Positions 17,752-27,766 of a stretch of 64,000 nucleotides of DNA are shown piece by piece. Under the pieces are notes generated by a model. That model did no database searches, was not told where the DNA came from, and worked only from the letters and a program-made list of their open reading frames with translations. This stretch comes from Priestia megaterium NBRC 15308 = ATCC 14581. Lineage in GTDB: Bacteria; Bacillota; Bacilli; Bacillales; Bacillaceae_H. The stretch is taken from the NCBI RefSeq assembly GCF_000832985.1, contig NZ_CP009920.1:992001-1056000 (forward strand). Reading direction: 5' to 3'. The translations under genes and the position numbers were made by a program. Each line of letters opens with the position of its first letter. Position 1 is the first letter of the stretch.

Positions 17752-19065
17752 TTACTCACCTTTCACAAACAGTTCACAGAGCTTTGTTACACTTGTTTCA
17801 AATGATGGATGTTCGTTCATTTTTTGTTTTAAAAATGCATCAATGACAGGATGATAGTAGATGGCCTCATCAATGTAAGCAGAAGATCCTCTTTTGTAGG
17901 CACCTATGTTAATTAAGTCTTCAGAATTAGCATAGGTAGCCATTAATGAACGCAGTTTTTCAGCTGCTTCTCTATGCCGTTCACTTACGATATGGTTCAT
18001 CACCCGACTAACGCTTTTTAAGACATTGATGGCCGGATATTGACCTTTATTGGCCAGCTCCCGGTCTAGTACAATATGTCCGTCTATAATGCCTCGCACC
18101 GTATCCGAAATGGGTTCGTTCATATCATCACCGTCTACTAATACAGTGTAAAAAGCAGTAATAGATCCATGTTGATTAGTTCCTGTACGTTCAAGCAGCC
18201 TTGGCAAGCTAGCAAAAACAGATGGTGTATAACCTTTGGTAGTCGGAGGTTCACCTACGGCTAATCCAATTTCTCTCTGAGCCATTGCTACACGGGTAAC
18301 AGAATCCATCATCATCATGACGCTCAGTCCCTCATCTCGAAAGTATTCAGCAATAGAAGTAGCTGTATATGCTGCTTTCATTCGAAGGAGAGCAGGCTGA
18401 TCCGAGGTAGCAACTACTACAACGGAACGCTTTAATCCTTCCTCTCCAAGATCTCGCTCAATAAACTCTCTAACTTCTCTTCCTCGCTCACCTACAAGGG
18501 CAATGACATTGATATCTGCTTTTGTATTGCGTGCAATCATCCCGAGCAGCGTACTTTTCCCAACACCGCTTCCTGCAAAAATACCTATGCGCTGCCCTTG
18601 ACCTACTGTTAGCAAACTATCAATCGTTCGTACCCCTACTTCAATCGGCTGTTCAATAGGCGGACGCTCTAAGGGATTAGGGGGGTCTTGGTCGGTTAAA
18701 ACAAACGGCAAATAATGAGAAAGTTCAGACCCGTCTAAAGGGTTCCCTAGTGAATCAAGCACTTGACCTATTAACTCTTTCCCCACGCTTACCTGCAGAG
18801 GTTTTTCTGTCGTTTCCACTAGGCAGCCAGGTCCGATATATCGAACAGACGTATAAGGCATTAAAACAACGTGCTCACCGTTAAAACCAACAACTTCTGC
18901 ACGAATTTTATCTCCTCGTTCACTAAGATGAATAAAGCAAACATCTCCTATTGACGTTCTAGGTCCTTTAGATTCAATCATCAATCCTACTACTCGGCTG
19001 ACTTTCCCGTACCGTTTAAAAGAAGATGTGCGCGGGATTTCATGAATGAGTTGTGCGACTTTCAT
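17752..19065 (-). CDS. fliI: Flagellum-specific ATPase FliI
   Basis: FliI is the F1-beta-like ATPase that energises unloading of export substrates. The 437-residue protein has the Walker A motif AGSGVGKSTLLGMIA near residue 168, the Walker B region MMMMDSVTRVAMAQREIGLA and the family motif GYTPSVFASLPRLLERTG. It overlaps the end of fliH by 26 bp; FliH is its negative regulator, so the coupling makes sense. The ATG has AGAGGAGAG upstream. No missing residues seen. Confidence 0.96.
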   Translation of the reverse strand: MKVAQLIHEIPRTSSFKRYGKVSRVVGLMIESKGPRTSIGDVCFIHLSERGDKIRAEVVGFNGEHVVLMPYTSVRYIGPGCLVETTEKPLQVSVGKELIGQVLDSLGNPLDGSELSHYLPFVLTDQDPPNPLERPPIEQPIEVGVRTIDSLLTVGQGQRIGIFAGSGVGKSTLLGMIARNTKADINVIALVGERGREVREFIERDLGEEGLKRSVVVVATSDQPALLRMKAAYTATSIAEYFRDEGLSVMMMMDSVTRVAMAQREIGLAVGEPPTTKGYTPSVFASLPRLLERTGTNQHGSITAFYTVLVDGDDMNEPISDTVRGIIDGHIVLDRELANKGQYPAINVLKSVSRVMNHIVSERHREAAEKLRSLMATYANSEDLINIGAYKRGSSAYIDEAIYYHPVIDAFLKQKMNEHPSFETSVTKLCELFVKGE

Positions 19066-19828
19066 GTTTACTCTCCTCTAACAAACGTTCTTTTAATTTT
19101 TTCTTCATTTCCGTTAACTGACTATCAAAAGACGCAACAAGACGCCCATAAGAGGAATCGATGACACAATCCATTTCCTGAAGATTTTCATCTGCATAAA
19201 TAAATAGCCCCGTTTCTCCGTTTAATAAATCGAACAGTTCTCGTTTATGTTCACATACATATGCATATTTTTTCGGAGAAACAAAAAGCTGGATTTCTTT
19301 ATGTTCTCTAACTTCTTTTAAAGACCTTTCAACAAGTGATAAAAATGATTCATCTCTTTGAAGCCGCTCATTTAAAATCGCTTCAGCTAGGGTGAAACCT
19401 AATTCAAAGATGACTTCTTCAGATTGATTTATGTATTCGTAGTACTGATTCTTTGTTTCGTCAACAATGTTTCGCGACATGGCTAATACATGCTCATACT
19501 CTTGTTTTCCTTGAAGCAGCCCTTCTTCGTATCCTTCTTCATAGCCTCGCTGTTGTTCTTGTTGAAACAGCAGCACCTTCTCTTCTTCCCACTGCTTTTT
19601 CAAACGTTCAACTTCGTTTTGAGCTTGTTTGCGGTAAGCATCTGCCTCGGCCTTTATTATTTCAGCTTCACTGTGCGCTTGTTCAATAACGTGCTTTGCA
19701 TTTTCTTGCTGAAGATGTTCTTCTGTGGGCTCATCTTGTACCGGAAAGCCAAATGGAATGACTTGAATGTGCTTTGCATTTTCGTCTGAAAGTTTATTCG
19801 TATAAGTTGATTTAATGATATTAGACAA
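19040..19828 (-). CDS. fliH: Flagellar assembly protein FliH
   Basis: FliH binds FliI and FliJ and holds the export ATPase at the gate. The protein is charged, with a GYEEGYEEGLLQGKQEYE segment holding the GxxxG-like repeats typical of FliH around residues 100-115, and a C-terminal domain resembling V-type ATPase subunit E. I choose the TTG at 19828 (LSNIIKS) because the ribosome site GGTGGAGGAG of the fliG end is correctly spaced for it; the GTG at 19846 lies inside this site. It overlaps fliG by 8 bp and fliI by 26 bp. Confidence 0.88.
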   Translation of the reverse strand: MSNIIKSTYTNKLSDENAKHIQVIPFGFPVQDEPTEEHLQQENAKHVIEQAHSEAEIIKAEADAYRKQAQNEVERLKKQWEEEKVLLFQQEQQRGYEEGYEEGLLQGKQEYEHVLAMSRNIVDETKNQYYEYINQSEEVIFELGFTLAEAILNERLQRDESFLSLVERSLKEVREHKEIQLFVSPKKYAYVCEHKRELFDLLNGETGLFIYADENLQEMDCVIDSSYGRLVASFDSQLTEMKKKLKERLLEESKHESRTTHS

Positions 19829-20840
19829 TAATATCGTCTCCTCCACCTCGAGCTAGTACAATTTCACCAGCATCTTCTAAACGTCTAATTGCAGCAACGA
19901 TACGTGACTGAGCTTCCTCTACATCTTTCAAACGCACAGGACCCATAAATTCCATTTCTTCTTTAAACGTTTCCACCATACGGCTAGACATATTTTTAAA
20001 AATAATAGATTTTACTTCTTCACTTGCTACTTTTAAGCTCAACAATAAATCATCATTTTCTACATCTCGTATCACACGCTGAATAGAGCGGTTATCGAGC
20101 GTTACGATATCCTCAAATACAAACATTCGCTGCTTGATTTCTTCTGCTAATGCCGGATCTTGAATTTCAAGCGTATCAATAATAATTTTTTCAGTCGCTC
20201 GGTCTACTCCATTTAATACTTCAACTACTGCTTCTAAACCACCTGTTTGGGTATAGTCTTGGGTAACAGTAGCAGAAAGCTTTCTCTCTAAAATTTGCTC
20301 CACTTCATTAATGACTTCCGGAGACGTACTTCCCATCGTTGCAATCCGTCTTGCAATATCCGCTTGCCTTTCCTGAGGCAGTGATGATAAGATTTGTCCT
20401 GCCTGCGGCGGCTCTAAGTAAGATAAAATAAGGGCAATCGTCTGAGGGTGCTCATGCTGAATAAAATTTAACAACTGCATAGGATCAGCTTTTCTGGCAA
20501 AGTCAAACGGACGAACTTGCAAAGAAGAAGTTAATCGATTGATAATCATCATAGCCTGCTCTGGTCCAAGTGCTTTTTCTAACACCTGTTTCGCATAGCT
20601 TACTCCTCCTTTTTCAAGGTAGTTTTGAGCAAGCGTTATTTGTTCAAACTCATGAAGCACAGCTTCTTTTAGAGACGGCTCTACTTTTCTCACTGAAGAA
20701 ATTTCAAGCGTTAGTTGCTCAATTTCATCTTCACTGAGATGTTTATAGATAGAAGCTGATACATCCGGACCGAGAGAAATCAACAAAATTGCTGCTTTTT
20801 GCTTTCCAGTTAACTCATTTTTTTGCATAGCCTTTACCAT
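19821..20840 (-). CDS. fliG: Flagellar motor switch protein FliG
   Basis: FliG is the switch-complex subunit that contacts the stator and generates torque. The 339-residue protein begins with LTGKQKAAILLISLGPD, has the middle-domain EHPQTIALILSYL motif and the C-terminal torque domain with FEDIVTLDNRSIQRVIRDV. Charged residues expected for stator contact lie near the C-terminal end. The ATG follows AGGAGGAAAG and is 12 bp after fliF. Length is as in B. subtilis. Confidence 0.97.
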   Translation of the reverse strand: MVKAMQKNELTGKQKAAILLISLGPDVSASIYKHLSEDEIEQLTLEISSVRKVEPSLKEAVLHEFEQITLAQNYLEKGGVSYAKQVLEKALGPEQAMMIINRLTSSLQVRPFDFARKADPMQLLNFIQHEHPQTIALILSYLEPPQAGQILSSLPQERQADIARRIATMGSTSPEVINEVEQILERKLSATVTQDYTQTGGLEAVVEVLNGVDRATEKIIIDTLEIQDPALAEEIKQRMFVFEDIVTLDNRSIQRVIRDVENDDLLLSLKVASEEVKSIIFKNMSSRMVETFKEEMEFMGPVRLKDVEEAQSRIVAAIRRLEDAGEIVLARGGGDDIIV

Positions 20841-20851
20841 TAGCTTTCCTC

Positions 20852-22444
20852 CTAATCCTCACTAATCCATGTTCGCAGCAGTTTTGCAAACTCTTCCGGG
20901 TCTTGCTTCGCTAACGTTTCAAGATTGCTTTTTGTTTGCTGTTCAGCACTTAAAACAGGAGCTTTTTGTGCCGCTTCATATGCTTCAAAAGTTTCATCGT
21001 ACTCTTCATCATATTCCTCTTCATCTAAGTCTTGACGCCTTTTCCTAACCAACAGCACAATAAGAACAACAATAATAAGCAGCAGTGCTCCTCCGGTTAT
21101 ATACATCCACAATGGAATCGAACTTGCTGTGTTGTCAGCTGTTTCTTGTCCATTAAACGGCTGAACGGAAACGGTAATCTTATCGCTGACCGCGTTATCC
21201 GAGAGGGCTTTCGTATTTGCATCTTTTGAAATAGAAGTACGGACAATTGTACCTAACATTTTTTGAACGTCTGACTCAAGCGTATCGGAAACTTGTGATT
21301 TCCCTTTTGCATTGGACGGATCTATCATTACTTGAATGCCAAGGTCTTGAATTTTGTATGGACTTTCGACGATTTCTTTATGAATTCGATTCACTTCATA
21401 ATTAATTCGTTCTTCGTTTTTTTCGTAGTCTCCGTCTCCACTTGTTGTACTAGATGAGTAATTTGTTGTATCTTCTTCTCCTGTTCCAGCAACGCCTCCA
21501 TCTTGAGCGTTTTTACCAGAAAATGTTTCATTAATTTTTTCAGCGCTAACGGCAATTCCTTGCATATTATCTTTATCAACGGGCTCTACTAGCTTTTCCT
21601 CGCGATTTTCCTGTGTAAAATCAAGATCTGCTGTAACAGAAACCATTACTTTGTCTTGACCGACCAGTCTTCCTAGCATTTGCTGTACTTGACGCTGAAT
21701 ATCTCGCTCAACTTCTTTTTTCGCTTCGTTCTGCGAAGCAAATGAGCTAGAAGCTGAATTCGTTTCGTTACCTTTTAAATCAAAGTACTCAAAATATTGG
21801 TTCATGATGACGATATTATCGGTAGGAAGGTTTGGCACACTTTTGGATACTAAATGATAAAGAGATTTAATTTGCTGATCATCAAATTTATAACCAGCCT
21901 TTGTATTAAGCACAATCGATGCTGATGCTTCTCCCTGCTTTTCATTCGCCCAGACGCTTTCATTGGGAAGGGTAATCATCACTTTTGCATCGTTGACTCC
22001 TTGAATGTTTTTCATTAAGTTAGCCAATTCAGTTTGCATCGCATCGAGTTTTAACACATCAAATTCATTATCTGTCATACCAAAGCTCGCATTTTTCCCA
22101 AAAAACGAATAGTCGATACTTCCGCTATCAGGAATTCCTTGTGCAGCTAAATCAACTTTTAGCGAGTCAACGCTTTGTTCAGGCACCGAAATGGTTGTTC
22201 CATTATCAGAGATTTCTGAAGGAACGCTTCTAGCATCAAGCTCTGCTTTGATTTGTCCTGTTTCTTGAGCCGATAGATTGCTATAAAGAGGGACAAATTT
22301 ATCCTTGTTTAAAAAAACAGATGCTAAACTAATGACTAGAATAGCCGCAAGAGGAGCAGCGATAAGGGCTATTTTTTGTCCTTTTTTGCGGTTATTCCAA
22401 AAGACTTTCATCTTATCTCGATAAAGAGCTATTCTTTCATTCAT
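20852..22444 (-). CDS. fliF: Flagellar MS-ring protein FliF
   Basis: FliF builds the membrane-embedded MS ring, the base of the flagellum. The 530-residue protein has two membrane helices (about residues 25-45 and 440-462) flanking a long extracytoplasmic region with ring-building motifs, including DAMQTELANLMKNIQGVNDA, and a Gly/Ser/Asn-rich disordered part. The C-terminal cytoplasmic tail is acidic and ends in the FliG-binding motif FAKLLRTWISED. It follows fliE and precedes fliG, its binding partner. Confidence 0.97.
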   Translation of the reverse strand: MNERIALYRDKMKVFWNNRKKGQKIALIAAPLAAILVISLASVFLNKDKFVPLYSNLSAQETGQIKAELDARSVPSEISDNGTTISVPEQSVDSLKVDLAAQGIPDSGSIDYSFFGKNASFGMTDNEFDVLKLDAMQTELANLMKNIQGVNDAKVMITLPNESVWANEKQGEASASIVLNTKAGYKFDDQQIKSLYHLVSKSVPNLPTDNIVIMNQYFEYFDLKGNETNSASSSFASQNEAKKEVERDIQRQVQQMLGRLVGQDKVMVSVTADLDFTQENREEKLVEPVDKDNMQGIAVSAEKINETFSGKNAQDGGVAGTGEEDTTNYSSSTTSGDGDYEKNEERINYEVNRIHKEIVESPYKIQDLGIQVMIDPSNAKGKSQVSDTLESDVQKMLGTIVRTSISKDANTKALSDNAVSDKITVSVQPFNGQETADNTASSIPLWMYITGGALLLIIVVLIVLLVRKRRQDLDEEEYDEEYDETFEAYEAAQKAPVLSAEQQTKSNLETLAKQDPEEFAKLLRTWISED

Positions 22445-22493
22445 GGTATTCCTCCGGTTATTACTATTTTCATTTTCTTTAATAACCGCTCAA

Positions 22494-22784
22494 TTACATT
22501 TGCATTCTCATCATTTCCTGATAGGCTTCAACAGCTTTATTGCGTATTTCAAGAGCCGTTTGCATCGTAATACTTGCTTTTTGAGCAGTAATCATTACAT
22601 CTTGGAGTTCGACGTTTTCTCCTTTAGCAAGCTTTTCAGTCACTATATCCGAAGCGCGTTGAGTATTGTTTAACTCATTGATTGAGTCTTTTAAAAACGT
22701 TGAAAACTGTTGAGTTGTTTGTCCAGTGCTAGTAGAAGCTGCTGTTTTTGCTATTGCTATTTGATTGCTGATACCATTAATCAT
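22494..22784 (-). CDS. fliE: Flagellar hook-basal body protein FliE
   Basis: FliE links the MS ring to the proximal rod. The 96-residue protein has the family C-terminal motif VMITAQKASITMQTALEIRNKAVEAYQEMMRMQ (shown partly; it starts near residue 63) preceded by a Ser/Thr-rich N-terminal part. The ATG has AAAGGAGCG upstream. It sits between flgC and fliF in the standard order flgB-flgC-fliE-fliF. Confidence 0.95.
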   Translation of the reverse strand: MINGISNQIAIAKTAASTSTGQTTQQFSTFLKDSINELNNTQRASDIVTEKLAKGENVELQDVMITAQKASITMQTALEIRNKAVEAYQEMMRMQM

Positions 22785-22796
22785 TTTATCGCTCCT

Positions 22797-23246
22797 TTAT
22801 TTCCCAATTTCTAACGCCTTTGTTAATATACTTTTGTTTGTATTAAAGACCGTGACGTTTGCTTCATAAGATCGAGTAGCACTAATTAAATCCGTCATTT
22901 CTTTTAAAGGATCTACGTTCGGCATCTGCACGTACCCTTGGTCATTCGCATCTGGATGCGTCGGGTTATATACTAAATTAAAAGGAGTATTATCTTCTAC
23001 GATATCTGTGACTTTTACACCATTGTTTTGACTTTTATTGATTTCGGAGTGTAAGAGGGACGAAAAAGAAGGCGAACGATCAGACTGCATGACAACCATT
23101 TTTCTTTTATAAGGCTGCCACTCACCATTAACGTACGTCCCTCTTGTCGTTTCAGCATTCGCCATATTAGATGAAACAACGTCCATCCTTAAACGATTGG
23201 CAGTTAAAGCTGAAGATGTAATATTCATATTTTGAAAAATAGTCAA
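22797..23246 (-). CDS. flgC: Flagellar proximal rod protein FlgC
   Basis: FlgC forms part of the flagellar rod. The 149-residue protein has the rod signature SSALTANRLRMDVVSSNMANAETT near the start and the C-terminal helix TDLISATRSYEANVTVFNT. The start is a TTG with a very strong site, AGAGGAGGT, eight bases upstream. It begins three bases after the flgB stop, so the two are coupled. Confidence 0.95.
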   Translation of the reverse strand: MTIFQNMNITSSALTANRLRMDVVSSNMANAETTRGTYVNGEWQPYKRKMVVMQSDRSPSFSSLLHSEINKSQNNGVKVTDIVEDNTPFNLVYNPTHPDANDQGYVQMPNVDPLKEMTDLISATRSYEANVTVFNTNKSILTKALEIGK

Positions 23247-23248
23247 AC

Positions 23249-23638
23249 TTATTTACCTCCTCTAATGACTGTTTGAAGAGAATTAAATTTTCCATTTAAA
23301 CGATCTACTAGCGCCTCATAGTAAATTTGATTTTCAGCCATATCCGCCATCTCTTTATCCATATCCACATTATTTCCGTTTGCTTGATAAGAAGTGTTTC
23401 CTTGCTGGGTAATCATCCTCTGGGATGAATTGGAAAATGGGATATGTTTTGAATCAGTCTGATATGCTTCTAACTCGTTATGTAATAAATCTCGAAATTC
23501 ACTCGTACGCGTTACTGTTTTCGATTTATAATTTGGAGTATCAACGTTTGCGATATTTTGTGCAATCGTCTGCTGCTTTTGTGACGCGTAGCTAATTCCA
23601 TTTTCAATTGTTTGAAAAGTAGTTGAAAACAAACTCAA
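23249..23638 (-). CDS. flgB: Flagellar proximal rod protein FlgB
   Basis: FlgB is a proximal rod protein and the first gene of the fla/che operon. The 129-residue protein carries the rod motif KQQTIAQNIANVDTPNYK near residue 20 and a C-terminal helix with YEALVDRLNGKFNSLQTVIRGG. The start is TTG with AGGTGTAAG upstream. The likely operon promoter lies 64 bp upstream (23710-23738). Transcription from codY may also read in, since no strong terminator separates them. Confidence 0.94.
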   Translation of the reverse strand: MSLFSTTFQTIENGISYASQKQQTIAQNIANVDTPNYKSKTVTRTSEFRDLLHNELEAYQTDSKHIPFSNSSQRMITQQGNTSYQANGNNVDMDKEMADMAENQIYYEALVDRLNGKFNSLQTVIRGGK

Positions 23639-24029
23639 TTCTTACACCTGCTTATCTATTCTATTTTTCTCAAAATGAGACAAATTTCGACTTTAGTACC
23701 ATAGAACTTATTGTAAGAAAAACTTCATGCAATGTCTATCCTTTTTTAAGAACTTTTGGACTATAAACCAAAATTTTCATTCGTTTTCCAAGCATATTTT
23801 AACATCAATGCTATACTTTAGCTCTATTTTTTTAATTTAAAATCAAAATATATACCATAAGTCCTGAACAATATGTAATAAAAGTAACGATTTGTAATCA
23901 ACTAGTATCTTTTTACTATTTGAAGATTCTATAATATAATTTTTAGATTTTTATATGAAGTTTGTTAAAGTTTTATAAAAATAGTGAACGAATCGTCTTA
24001 ACCCACAGCGAATCTTTTTGTTCATAAAC
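23639..24029 (-). other. codY-flgB intergenic region (391 bp, AT-rich)
   Basis: This gap holds no ORF. It is very AT-rich, with runs of A and T. One good vegetative promoter is visible near its flgB end (listed separately). I see no strong intrinsic terminator after codY and no convincing sigma-D promoter (TAAA, then GCCGATAT) on the minus strand. In B. subtilis this interval is also where the fla/che operon promoters lie. Confidence 0.8.
23710..23738 (-). promoter_or_regulatory. Candidate sigma-A promoter of the fla/che operon
   Basis: On the minus strand a TAGACA box (23738-23733) is followed by exactly 17 bp and a TACAAT box (23715-23710). A start point near 23702 would give a leader of about 64 nt before the flgB TTG. 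Spacing is ideal and each box differs from the sigma-A consensus at one position. Position matches the fla/che promoter of B. subtilis. Confidence 0.6.
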
Positions 24030-24809
24030 TTAGTTAGATTTTAATTTTTCAAGCTCTACTAAGAATTTGTTGTTAAGAACTTTAATGTAAGTTCCTTTCA
24101 TTCCTAAAGAACGTGATTCGATAACGCCAGCACTTTCTAATTTACGTAGCGCATTTACGATTACTGAACGTGTAATTCCAACGCGGTCAGCAATTTTACT
24201 TGCTACTAATAGTCCTTCATTTCCATTTAACTCTTCAAAGATGTGCTCAATAGCTTCTAACTCACTGTATGATAATGAGCTAATTGCCATTTGTACAACA
24301 GCTTTGCTACGTGCTTCTTCTTCAATTTCTTCTGCTTTTTCACGAAGAATTTCCATACCTACTACCGTTGCCCCGTATTCAGCAAGGATTAAATCATCGT
24401 CTTCGAACTGACGGTCTAAACGAGATAGTACAAGCGTACCTAGACGCTCTCCGCCTCCGATAATTGGAACGATTGTTGTTAGTCCTGCATCAAATAAGTC
24501 TTTATTTTCAACTGGGAAAGCTGTATATTGACTTTCAATGTTTAAGTTAGAAGATGTTTCTTGAATGTTAAATAAGCTTTGAGTATATTCTTCTGGGAAC
24601 TGGCGTGCTTCTAACATATCTTTCATGCGCGCATTCTCAATTTGCTGTTTAACAGCGATTCCTAATAATTTACCGCGACGGCTTACTACGAATACGTTTG
24701 ATTCGATCACTTCGCAAAGTGTTTCAGCCATTTCTTTAAAGTTTACTGGTTTACCAGCTGCTTTTTGTAGCATTGCATTAATCTTTCTAGTTTTCCCTAA
24801 TAAATCCAT
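24030..24809 (-). CDS. codY: GTP- and branched-chain amino acid-responsive repressor CodY
   Basis: CodY is the global nutrient-sensing repressor of Firmicutes; it binds GTP and branched-chain amino acids. The 259-residue protein (same length as B. subtilis) starts [15 protein letters not shown], has a GAF-type ligand domain in the first 155 residues, and a C-terminal winged helix-turn-helix with [26 protein letters not shown]. It is the last gene of the xerC-hslV-hslU-codY operon, and the fla/che operon begins 391 bp downstream. The ATG has AGGAGGAAG upstream. Confidence 0.98.
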   Translation of the reverse strand: MDLLGKTRKINAMLQKAAGKPVNFKEMAETLCEVIESNVFVVSRRGKLLGIAVKQQIENARMKDMLEARQFPEEYTQSLFNIQETSSNLNIESQYTAFPVENKDLFDAGLTTIVPIIGGGERLGTLVLSRLDRQFEDDDLILAEYGATVVGMEILREKAEEIEEEARSKAVVQMAISSLSYSELEAIEHIFEELNGNEGLLVASKIADRVGITRSVIVNALRKLESAGVIESRSLGMKGTYIKVLNNKFLVELEKLKSN

Positions 24810-24837
24810 TAGTACTCTTCCTCCTGCGATTTCAGTT

Positions 24838-26238
24838 CTATAAAATAAATTGACTCAAATCTTTGTTTTTAGCGATTTTTTCTAATTTTTCTTCCACGTA
24901 CTGCGGAGTAATCACAATTTTCTCTAATGTTACTTCTGGTGCTTCAAACGATAAATCCTCTAGCAAACGTTCTAAAATCGTATGAAGTCTTCTTGCACCA
25001 ATATTATCTGTATCTTGATTTACCTGATATGCAATTTCTGCAATCTTACGTATAGCATCGTCAGAAAATTCAATTTGTATACCTTCAGTTTCCAATAATG
25101 CCGCATATTGCTTTAATAACGCATTATCTGGCTCTACTAAAATGTTTATAAAATCTTCAACGGTTAGCTTCGTTAATTCAACGCGAATTGGGAATCGACC
25201 TTGCAATTCTGGAATTAGATCTGACGGTTTTGATACATGGAAAGCACCGGCTGCTACAAATAAAACATGATCAGTTTTGACTGCGCCATATTTTGTAACA
25301 ATCGTTGACCCTTCTACAATTGGTAAAATATCTCGCTGTACGCCTTCACGTGAAACATCAGCGGAAGATGAATTACCACTTTTCTGAGCAATTTTATCAA
25401 TTTCGTCAATGAAAATAATTCCGTATTGTTCTGCACGATTCACAGCTTCTTGCGTCACTTCATCCATATCAATCAATTTTTGCGCTTCTTCATTTGTTAA
25501 TACTTTTCGTGCATCTTTAACAGTAAGTTTGCGCTTTTTTTGTTTTTTAGGCATAAAATTGCTTAAGGCATCCTGCATGTTCATGCCCATTTGTTCCATA
25601 CCCGAACCTTGTAACATATCAAACATAGAAGGCTGTTGCTCTTCTACTTCAATTGTGACATAATGATTTTCAAGCTCTCCTAAAGCAAGCTGATGAGCAA
25701 TCTGCTTGCGCTTCGTTGCAATATTCGTTTCCTCATCTTGATCAGGATCCGCATCGCTTGACTGTGTACCGTTTGAAAAAATCATTTCAAACGGATTTTT
25801 AAACGATTGCTGCTTCTTTTTGCTCGGAACAAGAAGCTCTACTATCCGCTTGTTTGCATTTTCTTCTGCGCGATCACGCACGCCGTTCATTTTTTCTTCT
25901 TTCACAAGTCGAACTGACGTTTCCACTAAATCACGAACCATTGATTCTACATCGCGCCCTACATACCCAACTTCCGTAAATTTTGTTGCCTCAACCTTAA
26001 TAAAAGGTGCACCGACAAGCTTAGCTAAGCGGCGTGCAATCTCGGTTTTACCCACACCTGTAGGACCAATCATTAAAATGTTTTTCGGCACAACTTCATC
26101 ACGTAAAGATTCGTCTAGCAGACCGCGTCGATAGCGATTTCGCAGCGCAACAGCGACCGCTTTCTTTGCCTTCGTTTGACCAATAATATACTGATCGAGC
26201 TTTTCTACAATTTGTCGAGGTGTTAAATGAGAATTCAT
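24838..26238 (-). CDS. hslU: ATP-dependent protease ATPase subunit HslU (ClpY)
   Basis: HslU is the AAA+ unfoldase that feeds substrates to HslV (ClpQ). The 466-residue protein has Walker [16 protein letters not shown] near residue 56, the pore loop region [17 protein letters not shown], an inserted I-domain (about 110-240), Walker [13 protein letters not shown] and the sensor motif GRFPIRVEL. The C-terminal end LSQFIL matches the tail that activates HslV. It follows hslV by 16 bp. AAAGGGGA precedes the ATG. Confidence 0.97.
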   Translation of the reverse strand: MNSHLTPRQIVEKLDQYIIGQTKAKKAVAVALRNRYRRGLLDESLRDEVVPKNILMIGPTGVGKTEIARRLAKLVGAPFIKVEATKFTEVGYVGRDVESMVRDLVETSVRLVKEEKMNGVRDRAEENANKRIVELLVPSKKKQQSFKNPFEMIFSNGTQSSDADPDQDEETNIATKRKQIAHQLALGELENHYVTIEVEEQQPSMFDMLQGSGMEQMGMNMQDALSNFMPKKQKKRKLTVKDARKVLTNEEAQKLIDMDEVTQEAVNRAEQYGIIFIDEIDKIAQKSGNSSSADVSREGVQRDILPIVEGSTIVTKYGAVKTDHVLFVAAGAFHVSKPSDLIPELQGRFPIRVELTKLTVEDFINILVEPDNALLKQYAALLETEGIQIEFSDDAIRKIAEIAYQVNQDTDNIGARRLHTILERLLEDLSFEAPEVTLEKIVITPQYVEEKLEKIAKNKDLSQFIL

Positions 26239-26254
26239 AAAAAAATCCCCTTTC

Positions 26255-26797
26255 CTACAGTTCTTCTACAATAATATGATCATTTGTATAAACACATATC
26301 TCACTTGCTACATCTAAAGCTGCTTTTGCAATTTCTTTAGCTGTTAAATGTTCGCCTGCATGTTGTTTTAATGCACGTCCCGCTGATAAAGCATAATTTC
26401 CGCCTGATCCAATTGCTAAAATGCCGTCGTCCGGTTCAATAACTTCACCCGTTCCTGATACTAACAGTAAGTTATCTTTGTTCATAACAATAAGCATTGC
26501 TTCTAACTTTCGCAATACTTTGTCACTTCTCCATTGTTTAGCAAGCTCAACGGCTGCACGCTGAAGATTTCCGTTATACTCTTCAAGCTTCGTTTCAAAT
26601 AATTCAAAAAGAGTGAATGCATCAGCTACTGAACCTGCAAAGCCGGCAAGAACTTGCCCTTGAAATAGACGTCTTACTTTTCGAGCAGTATGTTTCATCA
26701 CAACAGCATTTCCGAACGTTACTTGTCCGTCTCCAGACATAGCACATTGACCGTTATGCTGGACCGCAAAAATCGTAGTAGCATGGAAAGTAGACAA
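26255..26797 (-). CDS. hslV: ATP-dependent protease peptidase subunit HslV (ClpQ)
   Basis: HslV is the proteasome-like peptidase core that partners HslU. The 180-residue protein starts [16 protein letters not shown], so removal of Met would expose Ser as the N-terminal nucleophile; most HslV proteins expose Thr. B. subtilis ClpQ also has Ser here, so this is a Bacillus trait. Other family motifs are present: [24 protein letters not shown] and [16 protein letters not shown]. The start is TTG with AAAAGGAGGAG upstream. It lies between xerC and hslU. Confidence 0.96.
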   Translation of the reverse strand: MSTFHATTIFAVQHNGQCAMSGDGQVTFGNAVVMKHTARKVRRLFQGQVLAGFAGSVADAFTLFELFETKLEEYNGNLQRAAVELAKQWRSDKVLRKLEAMLIVMNKDNLLLVSGTGEVIEPDDGILAIGSGGNYALSAGRALKQHAGEHLTAKEIAKAALDVASEICVYTNDHIIVEEL

Positions 26798-26811
26798 ATT
26801 AACTCCTCCTT

Positions 26812-27714
26812 TTATGCGCGAGGATGGTGATTCATATAAACTGCCTTTAAACGATCCTTCGTCACATGTGTGTATATTTGAGTGGTTGATAAATGTTCAT
26901 GACCTAGCATTTCTTGAACTGTACGTAAATCTGCCCCTTCATTTAACATATGAGTCGCAAAAGTATGCCGCAAAACGTGTGGACTAATATGTATATTCTC
27001 AGCGGTCTTCTTTACTAACTGATCAATGACTAAGCGTATGCCTCGGTCTGTCAACGGTGTCCCCTTATAATTTAAAAAGAGCGAATGAGTATCAGAAGGA
27101 GCCTTTTTTAAAAGAAGCTTTCTTCCATTATCTATATATACTCTAAGAGCGTCCTTGGCATAACAGCCAAATGGCACGTACCGTTGTTTTTTCCCTTTGC
27201 CATATACGAGCAAAGTTTGAAGTGAAAAATCTATATCGCTAAGCTTAATAGATGCACATTCACTCACTCGTATTCCGGTGGCATACAGCAATTCTAATAG
27301 AGACTGATTACGCTGCCCTAACGGAGTTGTTAAATCATTCATTTGAAATAATTTCACAATCTCCTCTTCATACAGGAAGCGAGGATTTCGCTCTTCCTTT
27401 TTAGGAAGGGTAACGAGCGCAAATGGATTATCTTCTACTAATTCTTCTCTATTTAAGTAACGATAAAACGTTCTCAAGCAAGAAATTTTGCGTGACATCG
27501 ATCTTTTTGAATACTGCTTTTCATATAGGCGTGTTAAAAACAGCCTTGCATCAGCATATGTAACACTTTGTAGGTTTTGTATTTGCTCTTCCTGCATAAA
27601 AGACATGAAGATACCTATGTCTTTTTCATAGCAGTCAACTGTATATTTTGAATAGTTTTTCTCAATTTGTAAATATTCTAGAAAGGAATTTAATACATCT
27701 TTAACAAATTCCAA
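26812..27714 (-). CDS. xerC: Tyrosine recombinase XerC (CodV)
   Basis: XerC acts with XerD to resolve chromosome dimers at dif. The protein (300 residues) has an N-terminal SAM-like DNA-binding domain ([22 protein letters not shown]) and a C-terminal catalytic domain with Arg in [11 protein letters not shown], the HxxR motif [12 protein letters not shown], the HEHLST region and the nucleophile Tyr in TQIYTHVT. I choose the TTG at 27714 because AGGTGATAAC is correctly spaced for it; the longer reading from 27750 would run through the promoter and inverted repeat. First gene of the xerC-hslV-hslU-codY operon. Confidence 0.95.
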   Translation of the reverse strand: MEFVKDVLNSFLEYLQIEKNYSKYTVDCYEKDIGIFMSFMQEEQIQNLQSVTYADARLFLTRLYEKQYSKRSMSRKISCLRTFYRYLNREELVEDNPFALVTLPKKEERNPRFLYEEEIVKLFQMNDLTTPLGQRNQSLLELLYATGIRVSECASIKLSDIDFSLQTLLVYGKGKKQRYVPFGCYAKDALRVYIDNGRKLLLKKAPSDTHSLFLNYKGTPLTDRGIRLVIDQLVKKTAENIHISPHVLRHTFATHMLNEGADLRTVQEMLGHEHLSTTQIYTHVTKDRLKAVYMNHHPRA

Positions 27715-27727
27715 TGTTATCACCTCA

Positions 27728-27766
27728 CAAGGGCTACTAAATATTATCACAATTAAGTAGCCCTTG
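27728..27766. repeat. 11-bp perfect inverted repeat upstream of xerC
   Basis: The arms CAAGGGCTACT (27728-27738) and AGTAGCCCTTG (27756-27766) are exactly complementary, with a 17-base AT-rich spacer. There is no T-tract on either side, so it is not a normal terminator. One arm overlaps the -35 box and the other the expected start point of the candidate xerC promoter, which makes it look like an operator. The protein that might bind it is unknown. Confidence 0.75.

Noticed and set aside
23881-23960. Additional promoter boxes in the codY-flgB gap (several TTGATT and TATATT matches)
   Set aside because: The region is so AT-rich that matches occur by chance; none has both boxes near consensus with 16-18 bp spacing.
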